Of a stretch of 64,000 nt of DNA, positions 9,383 through 19,619 are shown in pieces. How positions within the stretch are numbered: the first letter of the stretch is position 1; each line of letters starts with the position of its first letter. The stretch is from Globodera rostochiensis (taxonomy: Eukaryota; Nematoda; Chromadorea; Rhabditida; Heteroderidae): assembly GCA_018350325.1 (NCBI GenBank), contig JAEVLN010000003.1, positions 5,039,758 to 5,103,757 on the forward strand, read 5' to 3'. The position numbers and the translations under genes were made by a program. The notes beneath the pieces were generated by a model that was given only the letters and a program-made list of their open reading frames with translations, did not search any database and was not told the origin of the DNA.

Positions 9383-9494
9383 AAAAGGTGGGTGTGTGAA
9401 AAGCTATTTTCATCAACGGCTAAGTTAATCCGTTAATATTAATAGATTAACTTAGCCGTTTTGATGAAAATAGCTTTTCACATACACACCTTTT
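9383..9494. mobile_element. long-hairpin element, copy 2
   Basis: Arms AAAAGGTGGGTGTGTGAAAA and TTTTCACATACACACCTTTT enclose GCTATTTTCATCAACGGCTA and its complement around an AT loop containing TTAATATTAA. It is near-identical to 4706-4814, and its outer right flank AACTGCCCCTTAATTC is the complement of the outer left flank there. Confidence 0.7.
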
Positions 9495-9499
9495 AACTG

Positions 9500-9980
9500 C
9501 CCCTTAATTCTCTACCCTTGCCGAGGTCCTGTGCACAGTTTAATTTTATTTTCTATCGACAAATTCCTAATTTTGAAAGCCTAATGAGTTTTGCCCATTT
9601 TTTAATCAATGGACAACTGAGTCCCCAGTCAAAAGACACTTCAGTCCCGGGTCTGTAACTCTTCAGGGAATGGTTGCCGCAAAAAATTTTTTTTACGGAT
9701 TCGTGCGTTTTTCATGCCTATTTTAGAACTTTTTGTGCCTATTTTGCAATTTTTCGTGCCTAAAAGTAGCATCCCTTACATAACACTGCCTGACATTTGA
9801 CACATTTCTGGTACACTTAATACCTTTCAATGGTCTTATACCTATGCAAAAAGAGAATAGAAAAGCAAAAAAATTTTCTCCAACGACAAAGCTTCGGGCA
9901 AACAAGAGATTCATATTGAAAAGGAAAAAGTAACCATTAAATGTTTGAATATTTTCATCAAAATTCCGTCCGTTCTATCG
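9500..9980. other. no gene seen; TTTTTCGTGCCTATTTT words
   Basis: From about 9652 a CAGGGAATGG start is followed by repeated CGTGCCTATTTT words, which resembles the left end of another hAT-like element. No matching right end was identified. Confidence 0.3.
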
Positions 9981-10228
9981 TTCATTCATTTTCGGGGGCT
10001 TCATTTCCGTCAGACATTCTGAAAACAAAAGGTAATGGGCGCTTATTTTAAACTCAAAAATTGGATTTTTTTTACCAAAAATTTTTTTGACATATCACAA
10101 CCCCCCCCCCCACTCCCCCACTGAATACCGGACAATTGGGCACCAGGAACGTAGCCAGGGGGGGGGGGGAATTCCCCCGGTGCTATGTAATTCGACAGTG
10201 AACGGATTTCGACAATGGCTGATTTCGA

Positions 10229-10693
10229 CAGGGGTGCCAAAATGCCCTATTTTTATGGCAAATGCGATAATTTTGCAAATTTGCCATATTTTTTGCCATA
10301 TTTCCACACTTTCCATAATTTTGCCATATTTTTGAACTTTGTGAAAATTCTCATTTTTAAGGGAAATATGAGAATTCCCGAAAAAAGTGTCTTTGATTCG
10401 TAAAATTTGGTGTTTTTGGTTGCAAATCTCTTAACAAATTGAGTCAAAAATTCAAAATTTTCTCGGCGGCGCCTATCGGCACCGCCGACCTCCCCCCCCC
10501 CTCCCAACAGTGAAGTAGAATAGTAGTTTCAGTTGCCAGTGGCAATTAAAACTACTTAGAATCTCAAAAAAAATTTGCATTTTTGAAAATGCTTTAATAA
10601 AACATGCCATAAAAATGCCATATTTTTGATCCCTCGATGCCATAATTTTAAAGCCGGTTGCCATATTTTGTCGCACATGAGTTGGCAGCCCTG
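10229..10693. mobile_element. nested hAT-like MITE
   Basis: TIRs CAGGGGTGCCAA and TTGGCAGCCCTG, with exact 8-bp duplication GATTTCGA (10221-10228, 10694-10701). The interior has TTTGCCATATTTTTG words and one GC hairpin repeat in minus orientation. Removing it restores an uninterrupted CGACAGTGA word series in the host element. Confidence 0.85.
10441..10495 (-). repeat. GC hairpin repeat copy
   Basis: GGCGGCGCC, loop TATC, GGCACCGCC (minus sense), flanked by the conserved arm AACAAATTGAGTCAAAAATT. It lies inside the nested element at 10229. Confidence 0.75.
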
Positions 10694-11129
10694 GATTTCG
10701 ACAGTAAACTATTTCACCTCCTTTTGATCTTTTTCAGACTTTTTCGACAGTGATGGATTTCGACCCGGAAAGGAACACAGGATCATCGAGCACCTGCTGG
10801 CGGCATTAAAGGACATGAAACTTGAGAAAAGCTATGCACATTCGAAATGAGGTAATAAAATAGTTCACTGTCGAATTCAGTCACTGTCGAATTTCTGGCA
10901 CCACCCCCCCCCCCCCCCCCCCCGCAATAAAATTTGAGAAAAAACCATAGGTGGGCTACGGAATTTTTTTCTAGCTACGTCCCTATTGGGCACAGGGCTG
11001 TACGCAATCGGATTCGCCGGGGACAGTTTTCACAATAATCAGCATTTGTTAAGAATTTCACCAGAAAAATTTTCAAAACAAAAATGGTTTACGTAAGAGT
11101 TGTGTATTTGTTTGTTTGTGACGCTGGGG

Positions 11130-11230
11130 CGGGGAGGGGTCAGGCGCTGCCGAGAAAATTTTGAATTTTTGACTCAATTTGGTAAGAGATTTGCAACCAA
11201 AATTTTAAAAATGCGGTAATTTTTTTAGGA
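11130..11230 (+). repeat. GC hairpin repeat copy, stem deleted
   Basis: GGCGCTGCCGAG replaces the full stem-loop, but the flank GAAAATTTTGAATTTTTGAC and the TTTGCAACCAAAATTTT arm are kept. Confidence 0.6.
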
Positions 11231-11424
11231 GTGGGAGAGGTCCGCTGAGGCAAAATTTTTACAAAAATCGGCAGTCTTGGTTAAGAAAATGAAAACAAAA
11301 ATTCAGAAAGATGCGATGAATTAGTCAAAAATTCATCTTTTGCACGCATTTTAATTAAAAAGTATTTGAAAATTAAAAAAAAATGTTATTAATGGGGAAA
11401 GGGTATATGAAGTAAATAGAAGAA

Positions 11425-11535
11425 AAAAGATAAATAAATGCTTGCACTCAAGCGAGTCCGAACCCAACAAACAAAAATAGACCTGCCGCAACGACAATCC
11501 ACTAAACCATCGCTTTATGCGGCGGAGAATGTAAA
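11425..11535 (-). repeat. tRNA-derived SINE-like segment
   Basis: On the minus strand GCGATGGTTTAGTGGATTG resembles a Pol III A box and GGGTTCGGACTCG a B box about 50 nt later. TTGAGTGCAAGCATTTATTT follows and recurs at 51917-51940. It cannot fold as a proper tRNA acceptor stem, so a SINE head is more likely than a gene. Confidence 0.5.
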
Positions 11536-12214
11536 AAGAGTGAAATTTTGTCAAAGTATGCAAGACCACAGCCTTACTACAAGTATTTGTTTGGAAAAAT
11601 AAATTTCTGGAATCACCGATTTCGGATCCAAATTGCGGAAAAATCAAAAAATCCGCAACCCGCAACCCCCAAAAGGCCGCAATTTCAGCAATCCGCAACC
11701 CGCAATTGCTGCAGCCCTGATTGGGCACCAAAAGTTTAATGATTTAGTCTATTCTTTTTTGCTAATATTCTTAACAGGGCTAATATTTTAGGCTCGAAAA
11801 GCGGCAACTCCCTTTTCGCCCTTACCCGTCGCCAATTTCATTGTCTTTGAAGTTAATGCCGATGCAATTCCACTCAGCGGCCTCCTTTTCCAACTCGGCC
11901 CATTTTGCTTCGTCGCGCTCAATTGGACAGCGAACCAAAAGCCATTCGAATGTTTTAATTTGCCGCAACACCAATCGCTCCCCCGTCAAATTGTTTTTCT
12001 CGTCAAATAGTATAATGGCAAAAGTCGTCCAAAAATACATGATGAAATTGACCGGGTCGGCCGATTTGAAAAATTCCTTAATAGAAACCAAGGAATTAAA
12101 GAGTCCAGTAAAATAAAGTTGAAAACTCACCACTTTAAGCGCCTCCATTCCTTCCATATATAATTTGTGGGATTTGGTGAGGTACAAGTATTCTTCAATT
12201 TTACCTTTATATTT

Positions 12215-14200
12215 ATGGTCGTGTATTTTTTTTAAGGTCGTGTAAACATTCTAAGGTCGTGTAAACATTTTAAGGTCGTGTAAACATTTTAAGGTCGTGT
12301 AAACATTTTAAGGTCGTGTAAACATTCTAAGGTCGTGTAAACATTCTAAGGTCGACTGTAAACATTTAAGGTCGTGTAAACATTCTAAGGTCGTGTAAAC
12401 ATTTTAAGGTCGTGTAAACATTTTAAGGTCGTGTAAACATTTTAAGGTCGTGTAAACATTTTAAGGTCGTGTAAACATTTTAAGGTCGTGTAAACATTTT
12501 AAGGTCGTGTAAACATTTTAAGGTCGTGTAAACATTCTAAGGTCGTGTAAACATTCTAAGGTCGACTGTAAACATTTAAGGTCGTGTAAACATTCTAAGG
12601 TCGTGTAAACATTCTAAGGTCGACTGTAAACATTTAAGGTCGTGTAAACATTCTAAGGTCGTGTAAACATTCTAAGGTCGTGTAAACATTCTAAGGTCGT
12701 GTAAACATTCTAAGGTCGACTGTAAACATTTAAGGTCGTGTAAACATTTTAAGGTCGTGTAAACATTTTAAGGTCGTGTAAACATTCTAAGGTCGTGTAA
12801 ACATTCTAAGGTCGACTGTAAACATTTAAGGTCGTGTAAACATTTTAAGGTCGTGTAAACATTTTAAGGTCGTGTAAACATTCTAAGGTCGTGTAAACAT
12901 TCTAAGGTCGACTGTAAACATTTAAGGTCGTGTAAACATTTTAAGGTCGTGTAAACATTCTAAGGTCGACTGTAAACATTTAAGGTCGTGTAAACATTTT
13001 AAGGTCGTGTAAACATTTTAAGGTCGTGTAAACATTCTAAGGTCGTGTAAACATTCTAAGGTCGACTGTAAACATTTAAGGTCGTGTAAACATTTTAAGG
13101 TCGTGTAAACATTTTAAGGTCGTGTAAACATTCTAAGGTCGTGTAAACATTCTAAGGTCGTGTAAACATTCTAAGGTCGTGTAAACATTCTAAGGTCGTG
13201 TAAACATTCTAAGGTCGTGTAAACATTCTAAGGTCGACTGTAAACATTTAAGGTCGTGTAAACATTTTAAGGTCGTGTAAACATTCTAAGGTCGTGTAAA
13301 CATTCTAAGGTCGTGTAAACATTCTAAGGTCGTGTAAACATTCTAAGGTCGTGTAAACATTCTAAGGTCGTGTAAACATTCTAAGGTCGTGTAAACATTC
13401 TAAGGTCGTGTAAACATTCTAAGGTCGTGTAAACATTTTAAGGTCGTGTAAACATTTTAAGGTCGTGTAAACATTTTAAGGTCGTGTAAACATTCTAAGG
13501 TCGTGTAAACATTCTAAGGTCGACTGTAAACATTTAAGGTCGTGTAAACATTTTAAGGTCGTGTAAACATTCTAAGGTCGACTGTAAACATTTAAGGTCG
13601 TGTAAACATTTTAAGGTCGTGTAAACATTTTAAGGTCGTGTAAACATTCTAAGGTCGTGTAAACATTCTAAGGTCGACTGTAAACATTTAAGGTCGTGTA
13701 AACATTTTAAGGTCGTGTAAACATTTTAAGGTCGTGTAAACATTCTAAGGTCGTGTAAACATTCTAAGGTCGTGTAAACATTCTAAGGTCGTGTAAACAT
13801 TCTAAGGTCTTGTAAACATTCTAAGGTCGTGTAAACATTCTAAGGTCGACTGTAAACATTTAAGGTCGTGTAAACATTTTAAGGTCGTGTAAACATTTTA
13901 AGGTCGTGTAAACATTCTAAGGTCGTGTAAACATTCTAAGGTCGTGTAAACATTCTAAGGTCGTGTAAACATTCTAAGGTCGTGTAAACATTCTAAGGTC
14001 GTGTAAACATTTTAAGGTCGTGTAAACATTTTAAGGTCGTGTAAACATTCTAAGGTCGTGTAAACATTTTAAGGTCGTGTAAACATTCTAAGGTCGTGTA
14101 AACATTTTAAGGTCGTGTAAACATTTTAAGGTCGTGTAAACATTTTAAGGTCGTGTAAACATTTTAAGGTCGTGTAACTTTTTTAAGGTCGTGTAAACTG
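12215..14200 (+). repeat. 19-bp minisatellite, about 100 units, each with TGTAAACA
   Basis: The unit is AAGGTCGTGTAAACATTYT (19 bp). A 20-bp variant AAGGTCGACTGTAAACATTT is interspersed at intervals in short higher-order blocks. Almost every unit keeps GTAAACA, the forkhead-factor core (FOXO/DAF-16, FoxA). The array occupies the place of exon 2 and most of exon 3 of F-box-like copy 4. No open frame crosses it. Confidence 0.95.
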
Positions 14201-14499
14201 CAATAGAGCCAAATGTTTTGCCATATAAACTGAAGTAGTCAAAATTTGGGTTTAAAATGCGATGAATGGGTGCCACAAATAAACAATTCCCCGTTTTGTT
14301 AATATGGCCAAAAAAGAACAAAATTTCCTCGTTAAGGCGGGAATGGCGTGAGAACCCTTCGAAAATTGTCAGAAATTCTCTAACTGAAGAAAAAAGACTT
14401 TCATTCCGGTGAGGACGGGGAGATTCCCCTAAGCCCGTAGAAATAAGGCAAAACTCACATTTCTTCCAATTGTTTCTCCACCTTCGGATTGTCCGACAT

Positions 14500-15120
14500 T
14501 TTTTGTTGTTGCAAATGAAATGATTTTTTTGATTTCAATGAGCTGAACACTGAAAATGGAATTTTTAATAATATAAAAACTAATATTATATTAATTTGTA
14601 ACAATAAAAAATCGAATTCTGAGCCAGGGGTTGGGGGACAGACAAATGGCAATCGAAATGAGGCGAAAAAAAGTCTATTCGAATGTTGTAAAGCAAATAC
14701 GGGAGAGAGGAGTAAAACCTTTGCATTTATGGGCGATGGCTCGGTTAGGATAGACACAAAATCATTGAAATCCGTATCTAAATCGAATGCTTCAAGGCTT
14801 AAATCGGCCATATTTAATTTTTGTGGGTTTTCAGAGCAGAAAGAACGAAGAAATATTGTTGATTTGTTTCTATAAAAAATGACATATTCTAATTAGATAT
14901 TATTTAATTGGTGGGAGCCTAAACAATTGGGCTTTTTAAAAAAATTGCCCGAAAAGTCTGAAGCAAAGCTTCAAATAGGTACATAAGAACATTTCATAGA
15001 TTTGACCCTTCAAAATCAAAAATGAAAGTAAAAAGAAGGAATTTTTAATTCATATAAAAACTAGTAATAAATAAAATCGAATTTTGGGCCAGGGAAATTT
15101 CGTTTCGTTTTCATGTTTCA
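14500..15120 (-). promoter_or_regulatory. F-box-like upstream region, partly duplicated
   Basis: 14500-14760 repeats the upstream series of copy 3 (AATTCCATTTTCAGTG, TTTTATATTATT, CCCCTGGCTCAG, CGCCCATAAATGC). 15030-15095 carries a second copy of its core (TTTTTAATTCATATAAAAAC and GAATTTTGGGCCAGGG) with no exon 1 after it. The promoter-proximal part has therefore been duplicated without the gene. Confidence 0.4.
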
Positions 15121-15515
15121 TCCTAAAAGCGTAGACCTTATTTACAAATATAGGTAAGGGATAAATGACAGGCGACGATCACTTCAGTGCCGCACATTTC
15201 AGTGCCAGCACTTGAAAACAAAAAAAACGAAAAATACACTCCTAGAGATAAACAGTTTTAGTTATGAAACCTTACAAAAATAAGGACAAATCAGAGAGAA
15301 TGTGAACAATTTGGAACATTTGATTAGGTCAATTGCTTTGTGCGTCGTATTCATTACACTCAAAATGAATGAAATGAATGGAGAAAAATGGAAAATGTGT
15401 CGGGGTCGGGGGTCGGGTTCAAGAAAATTTTATTCTAACAATTTTTTTCATAAAAATTCAGCAATGTCTTCTACTGGCCAATCATAAAATATATATATTT
15501 TTTAATTCATTCATG

Positions 15516-15613
15516 TAGAGCACGGACCGATAGTGATTCTCGATCGAAATCTCGGTCAAAATTTTACGAGATTCTTGATTGAAATGTCAATCGGTCCTCA
15601 AGTTCGGGCTCTA
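15516..15613. mobile_element. 98-bp hAT-like MITE
   Basis: TAGAGCACGGACCGAT and ATCGGTCC...GGGCTCTA form TIRs. The flanks CATTCATG and CATTCATC agree at 7 of 8 positions. The interior consists of GATTCTCGATCGAAATCTCG-type self-complementary words. Confidence 0.7.
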
Positions 15614-15689
15614 CATTCATCATCCTCAAAATCTTAAGAGTGAAGACGATTTTGTAATTTGTAAAAAATGTTTTTTGAAGCTTTTTAGG

Positions 15690-15790
15690 AATGTGAGGAG
15701 TCGGGCGGTGCCGATAGGCGCCGCCGGAAAATTTTTTTGAAGCTTTCAACAATGTTTGTTAAGAAAAATTGCTTCAAAATAACGAAAAAT
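15690..15790 (+). repeat. GC hairpin repeat copy
   Basis: GGCGGTGCC, GATA, GGCGCCGCC, followed by GGAAAATTTTTTTGAAGC and TTTGTTAAGAAAAATTGC. This is the second flank subtype, also seen at 54855-54930. Confidence 0.75.
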
Positions 15791-16029
15791 TGACCAAATA
15801 CTTTTAACTTTTGGGAGTTATCAGTGAAAATTTACAAATTTTCGATAAATTGAATTGCTTAAAATTAACGAAATTTGGTCAACATTTCACAAATTTTGGA
15901 AGTTTTCACCGGAAAGTTGGACCCAAACAAAATTTGGTCAAAATATTGGTAAAAAATTTTGTACAAAACAACCCAATTAAAAATTTTTACAAATTGTTTA
16001 CTCCACATTGATGTTCATATTAAGTAGTA

Positions 16030-16105
16030 AAAATCAATTTACGCAATGGGGTCCGAACCCACAACAGAAGCCCATCACATACACAACACGCACCACTACA
16101 CCACC
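16030..16105 (-). repeat. tRNA-like segment (probable SINE or tRNA pseudogene)
   Basis: On the minus strand TGGTGTAGTGGTGCG (A-box-like) is followed by GTGGGTTCGGACCCC (B-box and T-arm-like) at tRNA spacing. The acceptor stem does not pair convincingly. Confidence 0.4.
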
Positions 16106-16109
16106 ACAT

Positions 16110-16260
16110 AATATAACCAAACCAAAAAAAGTCCGGTCTTTAGGGGTGTTCACCCCCGATCCCCGTCGGGGTTTGGGGTTCGGGGGTCGGGGTTGGCCAT
16201 GTCGGGGGTCGGGGACGACCCCATTTTAGGGCTCGGGATCGGGGAGCTACCCTATTTTAA
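16110..16260. mobile_element. GC-rich CCCCGATCCCCG word element
   Basis: TAGGGGTGTTCACCCCCGATCC at the left and GGGATCGGGGAGCTACCCTA at the right are inverted copies. The interior is GGGGTCGGGG and GGGTTCGGGG words. No clear target duplication flanks it, so the boundaries are approximate. Confidence 0.5.
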
Positions 16261-16264
16261 ATGA

Positions 16265-16525
16265 CAAATCTTCCGCTGCTGCCGGTGATGACCCTTTTAG
16301 CCTTTTCTGACATTTGTACACAAAAAAAGATCGGAATATTCAGAAAATGTCACTTTTTGCATTCATTTGAATTTGTTAGGGGCAAAACGCTGACCCAGAA
16401 AATGGCGATTGGTGCTGGAGAATAGGCGGGTGGACGGAGCAGGACGGCCGATGTTTGGTGATGTTCACCTTCAACCCCCACATTATCTTTCTTAATCAGA
16501 GAAAGTACAAAGAACAAAATTGACC
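16265..16525. repeat. dispersed unknown sequence, copy 1 of 3
   Basis: TGTACACAAA, CACTTTTTGCATTCA, GGGCAAAACG, GACCCAGA, AAATGGCG and GGACGGCCGATG occur in the same order at 32985-33230 and, reversed, at 52060-52200. At 33 kb it is an open frame, here it is not. Confidence 0.5.
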
Positions 16526-16951
16526 TATTCAAATATAATTCAATAAATTTATGATAAAAGATACGTTCTTTTTAGTTACAAATGACATGTTTGTTGGTTG
16601 AGCTTATTTGAATTTGAACAAGTTCAATTTGCATGACATTTCTTCATGGATAAATTCAAAGTTTTTTTGCTCCTCTCTCCTAGCAAACGCTCAATAAGGA
16701 CTACCGTATTTTTCCTATTAGTAGCCCCCTCTCTATTTGAAGCCCCCTCTCTAATTGTAGCCCCCCCCTCGAGGGGGGTTGAAAAATAGTAGCCCCCTCT
16801 CCATTTGAAGCCCCCTCTCTAATTATAGCCCCCCCCCCGTACCTCCAAGCCGTGAATTTTTAAAATTATCTAACTAAGTCCGTACATAGTTCCTATTTTT
16901 CGCCATTATCATTTACATACGTTAAAACTTAGCCTTTTACTAATAAAAAAA

Positions 16952-17150
16952 ATGAGTGACGAAGATTCTGAAGAGTTAGTACAACAGCGTGATATCTCAA
17001 AAAACGTCGCATTTTTACAATCGACGAAAAATTGGAAATCGTCAACATCAAAATCCATTCAATTAAGGAAGCAAGTCGGAGTTTTAAATGATCGTCAGAA
17101 CATCAGAAAATGGCAAAAGGAAGAGCAAAAAAAATGTTCTCTTTGAGGAG
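16952..17150 (+). pseudogene. transposase N-terminal (psq/CENP-B type HTH) remnant
   Basis: The open frame MSDEDSEELVQQRDIS is followed, one frame over, by KKRRIFTIDEKLEIV and HSIKEASRSF, and then in the first frame again by DRQNIRKWQKEEQKK. The order FT-x-x-x-K-L-E-I-V ... I-K-x-A-S-R ... D-R-x-N-I-R-K-W is typical of helix-turn-helix domains at the start of pogo/Tigger-like transposases. Two frame changes show it is dead. No DDE catalytic part was recognised. Confidence 0.55.
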
Positions 17151-17927
17151 AAATTGGTTGTCATTTGGAAAAATTGGGAATCAAATCTGGTAAACTGTTA
17201 GAGACTTGACGGTGTGGACGGGCTCCCGGACAATGCGTCAGTGATTATTAAAAGTCGTAAAAAAGTTGTTAGTGCCAAAAATGAGCTCCGTTTCGACCAA
17301 TTTTGAACTCCGAACCCGAATTTAAACTTTTTCAAAAATTAAAAATCTTCTATAAATTAATTTTGACCTCAGAATCATGCAAAAAGCACAAAATAAAATG
17401 AAAAGGGAATTCAGATTTTGATTCGAATTTATAGCCTCTTTTCAAATAAGCTAATCTACCGCAAAGAGATCAGTGGTTGTTCTTGAATTTGGCCATTCTC
17501 TAATGTGTTTTCTATCCTTTATTATTTTATTAAACTTTTAAACCGGGCGTACCGGTTTTGGTTAGGCCGGTTTTCCAACCCCCGGTTTCGGTTTGACGTC
17601 TAGCAAGACAAAGAAACCGGATTTATTAGTGATGGATCAGTGGAATTGTGAATTTAGTAGAGATCGGACGGTACGGGAAAGTACCGACGCTTTTTCGGTA
17701 CTTTTCGGTACTCAGGCATCGGTACTTTCCCGAAAAGTACCGACCGAACCTTTTTGGAAAGTACCGATGGTTTTCGGTACCGGTACTTTTTCGGTACTTT
17801 ACCGAAAAGTACCGACCGAAAAAATCTGAGTACCGAAGGTACCGACCGAACAAAATTTGAGTACCGAAAAAAGTACCGAATGGAAAAATTGGTAATACAT
17901 TTGAATTTTTCAACCGTTATTCAAAAT

Positions 17928-18000
17928 ATTACGTGGCTCAGTGGTTAAACTGTTAACCAAAAGACCTTATTGTCTGAGGTTCGAGTCCTCGAGTCAAATT
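17928..18000 (+). repeat. tRNA-like segment inside the hAT-like element
   Basis: TGGCTCAGTGG (17934-17944) and GGTTCGAGTCC (17978-17988) are good Pol III A and B boxes. Flanking bases do not close an acceptor stem. A similar A box occurs at 43315. Confidence 0.5.
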
Positions 18001-18449
18001 CCTTTTTATTATTTTTATTGAATGCCCTGCTGGTGAGTGATGTGGTTGCTGGGGTTTAAACCCCGACTGTGTAAATAGTTTTTTGTGTCTTTTAATTAAC
18101 TTCATGGCAAGAAAAACAATATTTTTTCATTAAATATGTATTTAAGATTTTTAAATTGAAGGAAATTTAGGAATTTCTTAATTTTTTTGAAGAAAGTTAC
18201 TAGCAAATTAATTTTCAAAAATTTTAACCGATTCAAAACTTATAAGATTTACATAAAGAGTTAGGTACTTTTTTCACCATTTAGTTATCGAAATTGGACA
18301 AGTTTTCTTAATAAAATCGTAAGAATTTTCATTTTGTTCTCTCTGCGACGCCTTCGGCTAGAGCTGTTCGAGAGTCTCGGTCTCGAACCGAGAAATTTCT
18401 CGGTTTTGACCCCACCCCCCATTCCCAAAAAATACCGTATTTTTAAAAT

Positions 18450-18545
18450 TTTGGCTGAAAATCTCTTAACAAATTGAGTCAAAAATTTGAATTTTTCTCG
18501 GCGGCGCCTATCGGCACCGCCGACTCCCACCTCCCCGCCCCCAGC
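18450..18545 (-). repeat. GC hairpin repeat copy
   Basis: Full stem GGCGGCGCC / GGCACCGCC with loop TATC in minus sense, arm AACAAATTGAGTCAAAAATT, and CCACCTCCCCGCCCCC outside. Confidence 0.75.
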
Positions 18546-19291
18546 AGAAGTTTTCAAAACAACTTGAATTTTTGAAAATTCCTTGACAAATATTCTGAAA
18601 AAATTGTTTAAGAAAATGCAATTAAACCAAAAAATAATTCCTAAAAACTTGTGGGAAATATCTCGGGTTTTTTGGGTCTCGGTCTCGGGGCCTAAGCCTT
18701 CTTGCCACAGAGCAGGAACAGGTCAAAATGCTGATTTTTTCCCAATACTCAATTATAAATACTAAGAAAGCCAAGATTTCCAAAACAAACGATTTTTGTT
18801 GAAAAGTTAATTATAAAAAATTTTGGTACCGAAAACCGAAAAAGTACCGACAATTTTTTTCGGTACTTTTCGGTACCGGTACTTTTTCGGTACTTTACCG
18901 AAAAGTACCGACCGAACCTTTTTGGACTTTTTCGGTACTTTTCGGTACCGGTACTTTTTCGGTACTTTACCGAAAAGTACCGACCGACCCTTCTGGCCGG
19001 TCTCTAGAATTTAGATCAGATTTTATTATTGTTATGATGCTATTTACCTATCATTAAAGAAATTTATTCTGGTTTAAAAATAATATAAAAATTCGCGTTA
19101 CCTATGTTAATGGATATAGGTAGTAGGTAGGTAATTCATAAAAAAAATTCTACGTTGAAAAATAGTAGCCCCCTCTCCATTTGAAGCCCCCTCTCTAATT
19201 GTAGCCCCCCCCTCGAGGGGGTGTTGAAAAATAGAAGCCCCGGGGCTACTAATAGGAAAAATACGGTATTTGGCTAAAAATCCAGAAACCC

Positions 19292-19492
19292 TCAAATCTG
19301 TTCTGGTAGTCGGTAACCAATTCCCTTAAATAAGGCAAAAAATGGTCGATTGGCGCGGTCACAATAAATGGCACAAATGGCCGCATCTTTCTCCACGTTC
19401 ACACTTTTTGGCTCCATTCTTTTCCCATTGATGTAAATTGTTTTGAAATTCTGGACAACAATTCGTACAAAAAATTCTTTCGCGAACGCCAA
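19292..19492 (-). other. unrecognised open frame, doubtful
   Basis: A 66-codon frame reads FVRIVVQNFKTIYINGKRM and AICAIYCDRANRPFFALF. The overlapping minus frame is cysteine-rich (FCTNCCPEF, KKCERGERCG). Neither has a recognised family or flanking splice logic. It could be a decayed exon. Confidence 0.2.
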
Positions 19493-19529
19493 TCAACCAC
19501 TTTTGGCCTATTTGAGAGCAATTGCCTAC

Positions 19530-19595
19530 ACAATTGGCCAAATGGTTGCACACGCCCCGCGGGGATGGACTCCCGAAAGTGTTGCGATGCAGCCA
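19530..19595 (+). pseudogene. F-box-like exon 3 fragment
   Basis: GCCAAATGGTTGCACACG onward encodes [18 protein letters not shown] without a flaw, but sequence on both sides is not family-like. It is an isolated relic of the most conserved stretch of exon 3. Confidence 0.65.
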
Positions 19596-19619
19596 AATAA
19601 ATTGAGTAAAATTAATTGA

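Larger units (their letters stand above)
10144..10985. mobile_element. hAT-like element with CGACAGTGA words
   Basis: Ends CAGGAACGTAGCCAG and CTAGCTACGTCCCTA are imperfect TIRs, and TTGGGCAC flanks both sides (10136-10143, 10986-10993). The interior repeats ATTTCGACAGTGA/TCACTGTCGAAT and contains a nested element (10229-10693). Poly-G and a C20 run at 10904 sit just inside the two ends. Confidence 0.75.
10993..11719. mobile_element. hAT-like element inserted beside the previous one
   Basis: TIRs CAGGGCTGTACGCAAT and AATTGCTGCAGCCCTG (imperfect), with exact duplication ATTGGGCA (10985-10992, 11720-11727). This target overlaps the duplicated site of the element at 10144, so the order of insertion can be read: first 10144, then this. 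The right part is CCGCAACCCGCAATT words. It contains a degraded GC hairpin copy (11130-11230) and a tRNA-derived segment. Confidence 0.85.
9982..14499 (-). pseudogene. F-box-like gene, copy 4, middle replaced by a minisatellite
   Basis: Exon 1 (14499-14459) encodes MSDNPKVEKQLEE, one codon shorter than its paralogs. Exons 2 and most of 3 are gone, and in their place is the 19-bp array at 12215-14200. A stub of exon 3 (to 12131) ends MEGMEALKV before a GTGAG donor. Exon 4 (12076-11822) is intact: [43 protein letters not shown] and INFKDNEIGDG. A terminal exon at 10018-9982 (after TTTTCAG, GMSDGNEAPENE then TGA) fits the GG/GTAAG donor phase. The last intron, 1.8 kb, is almost entirely nested transposons. 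Without exon 2 the F-box-like part is lost. Confidence 0.7.
17658..19006. mobile_element. hAT-like element with GGTACCGAAAAG words
   Basis: TAGAGATCGG and CCGGTCTCTA ends, with exact 8-bp duplication GAATTTAG (17650-17657, 19007-19014). Both subterminal regions are dense AAAAGTACCGA / TCGGTACTTT words. The middle holds a tRNA-like segment, a GC hairpin repeat (18450-18545) and a CTCGGTCTCGAACCGAG block related to the element at 2460. Confidence 0.85.
16704..19266. mobile_element. TA-flanked DNA transposon remnant (pogo/Tc1-like)
   Basis: CCGTATTTTTCCTATTAG at 16704 is mirrored by CTAATAGGAAAAATACGG ending at 19266, each bordered by TA. Subterminal regions carry GTAGCCCCCTCTC and ATTTGAAGCCCCCTC repeats on the left and again near the right end. 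A transposase-like coding remnant lies at 16952-17150, and a 1.35-kb hAT-like element is nested inside. This is the largest transposon in the window whose two ends can both be read. Confidence 0.75.

Noticed and set aside
12215..14200. Possible CRISPR-like array
   Set aside because: Units are contiguous 19/20-mers with no spacers, and the window is eukaryotic.
17593..17948. Overlapping frames with GTGTFSVLYRKVPTE-like text
   Set aside because: Translations of the GGTACCGAAAAG words of the hAT-like element at 17658.
17928..18000. Functional tRNA gene
   Set aside because: A and B boxes are good, but acceptor and anticodon stems do not pair; it lies inside a transposon.
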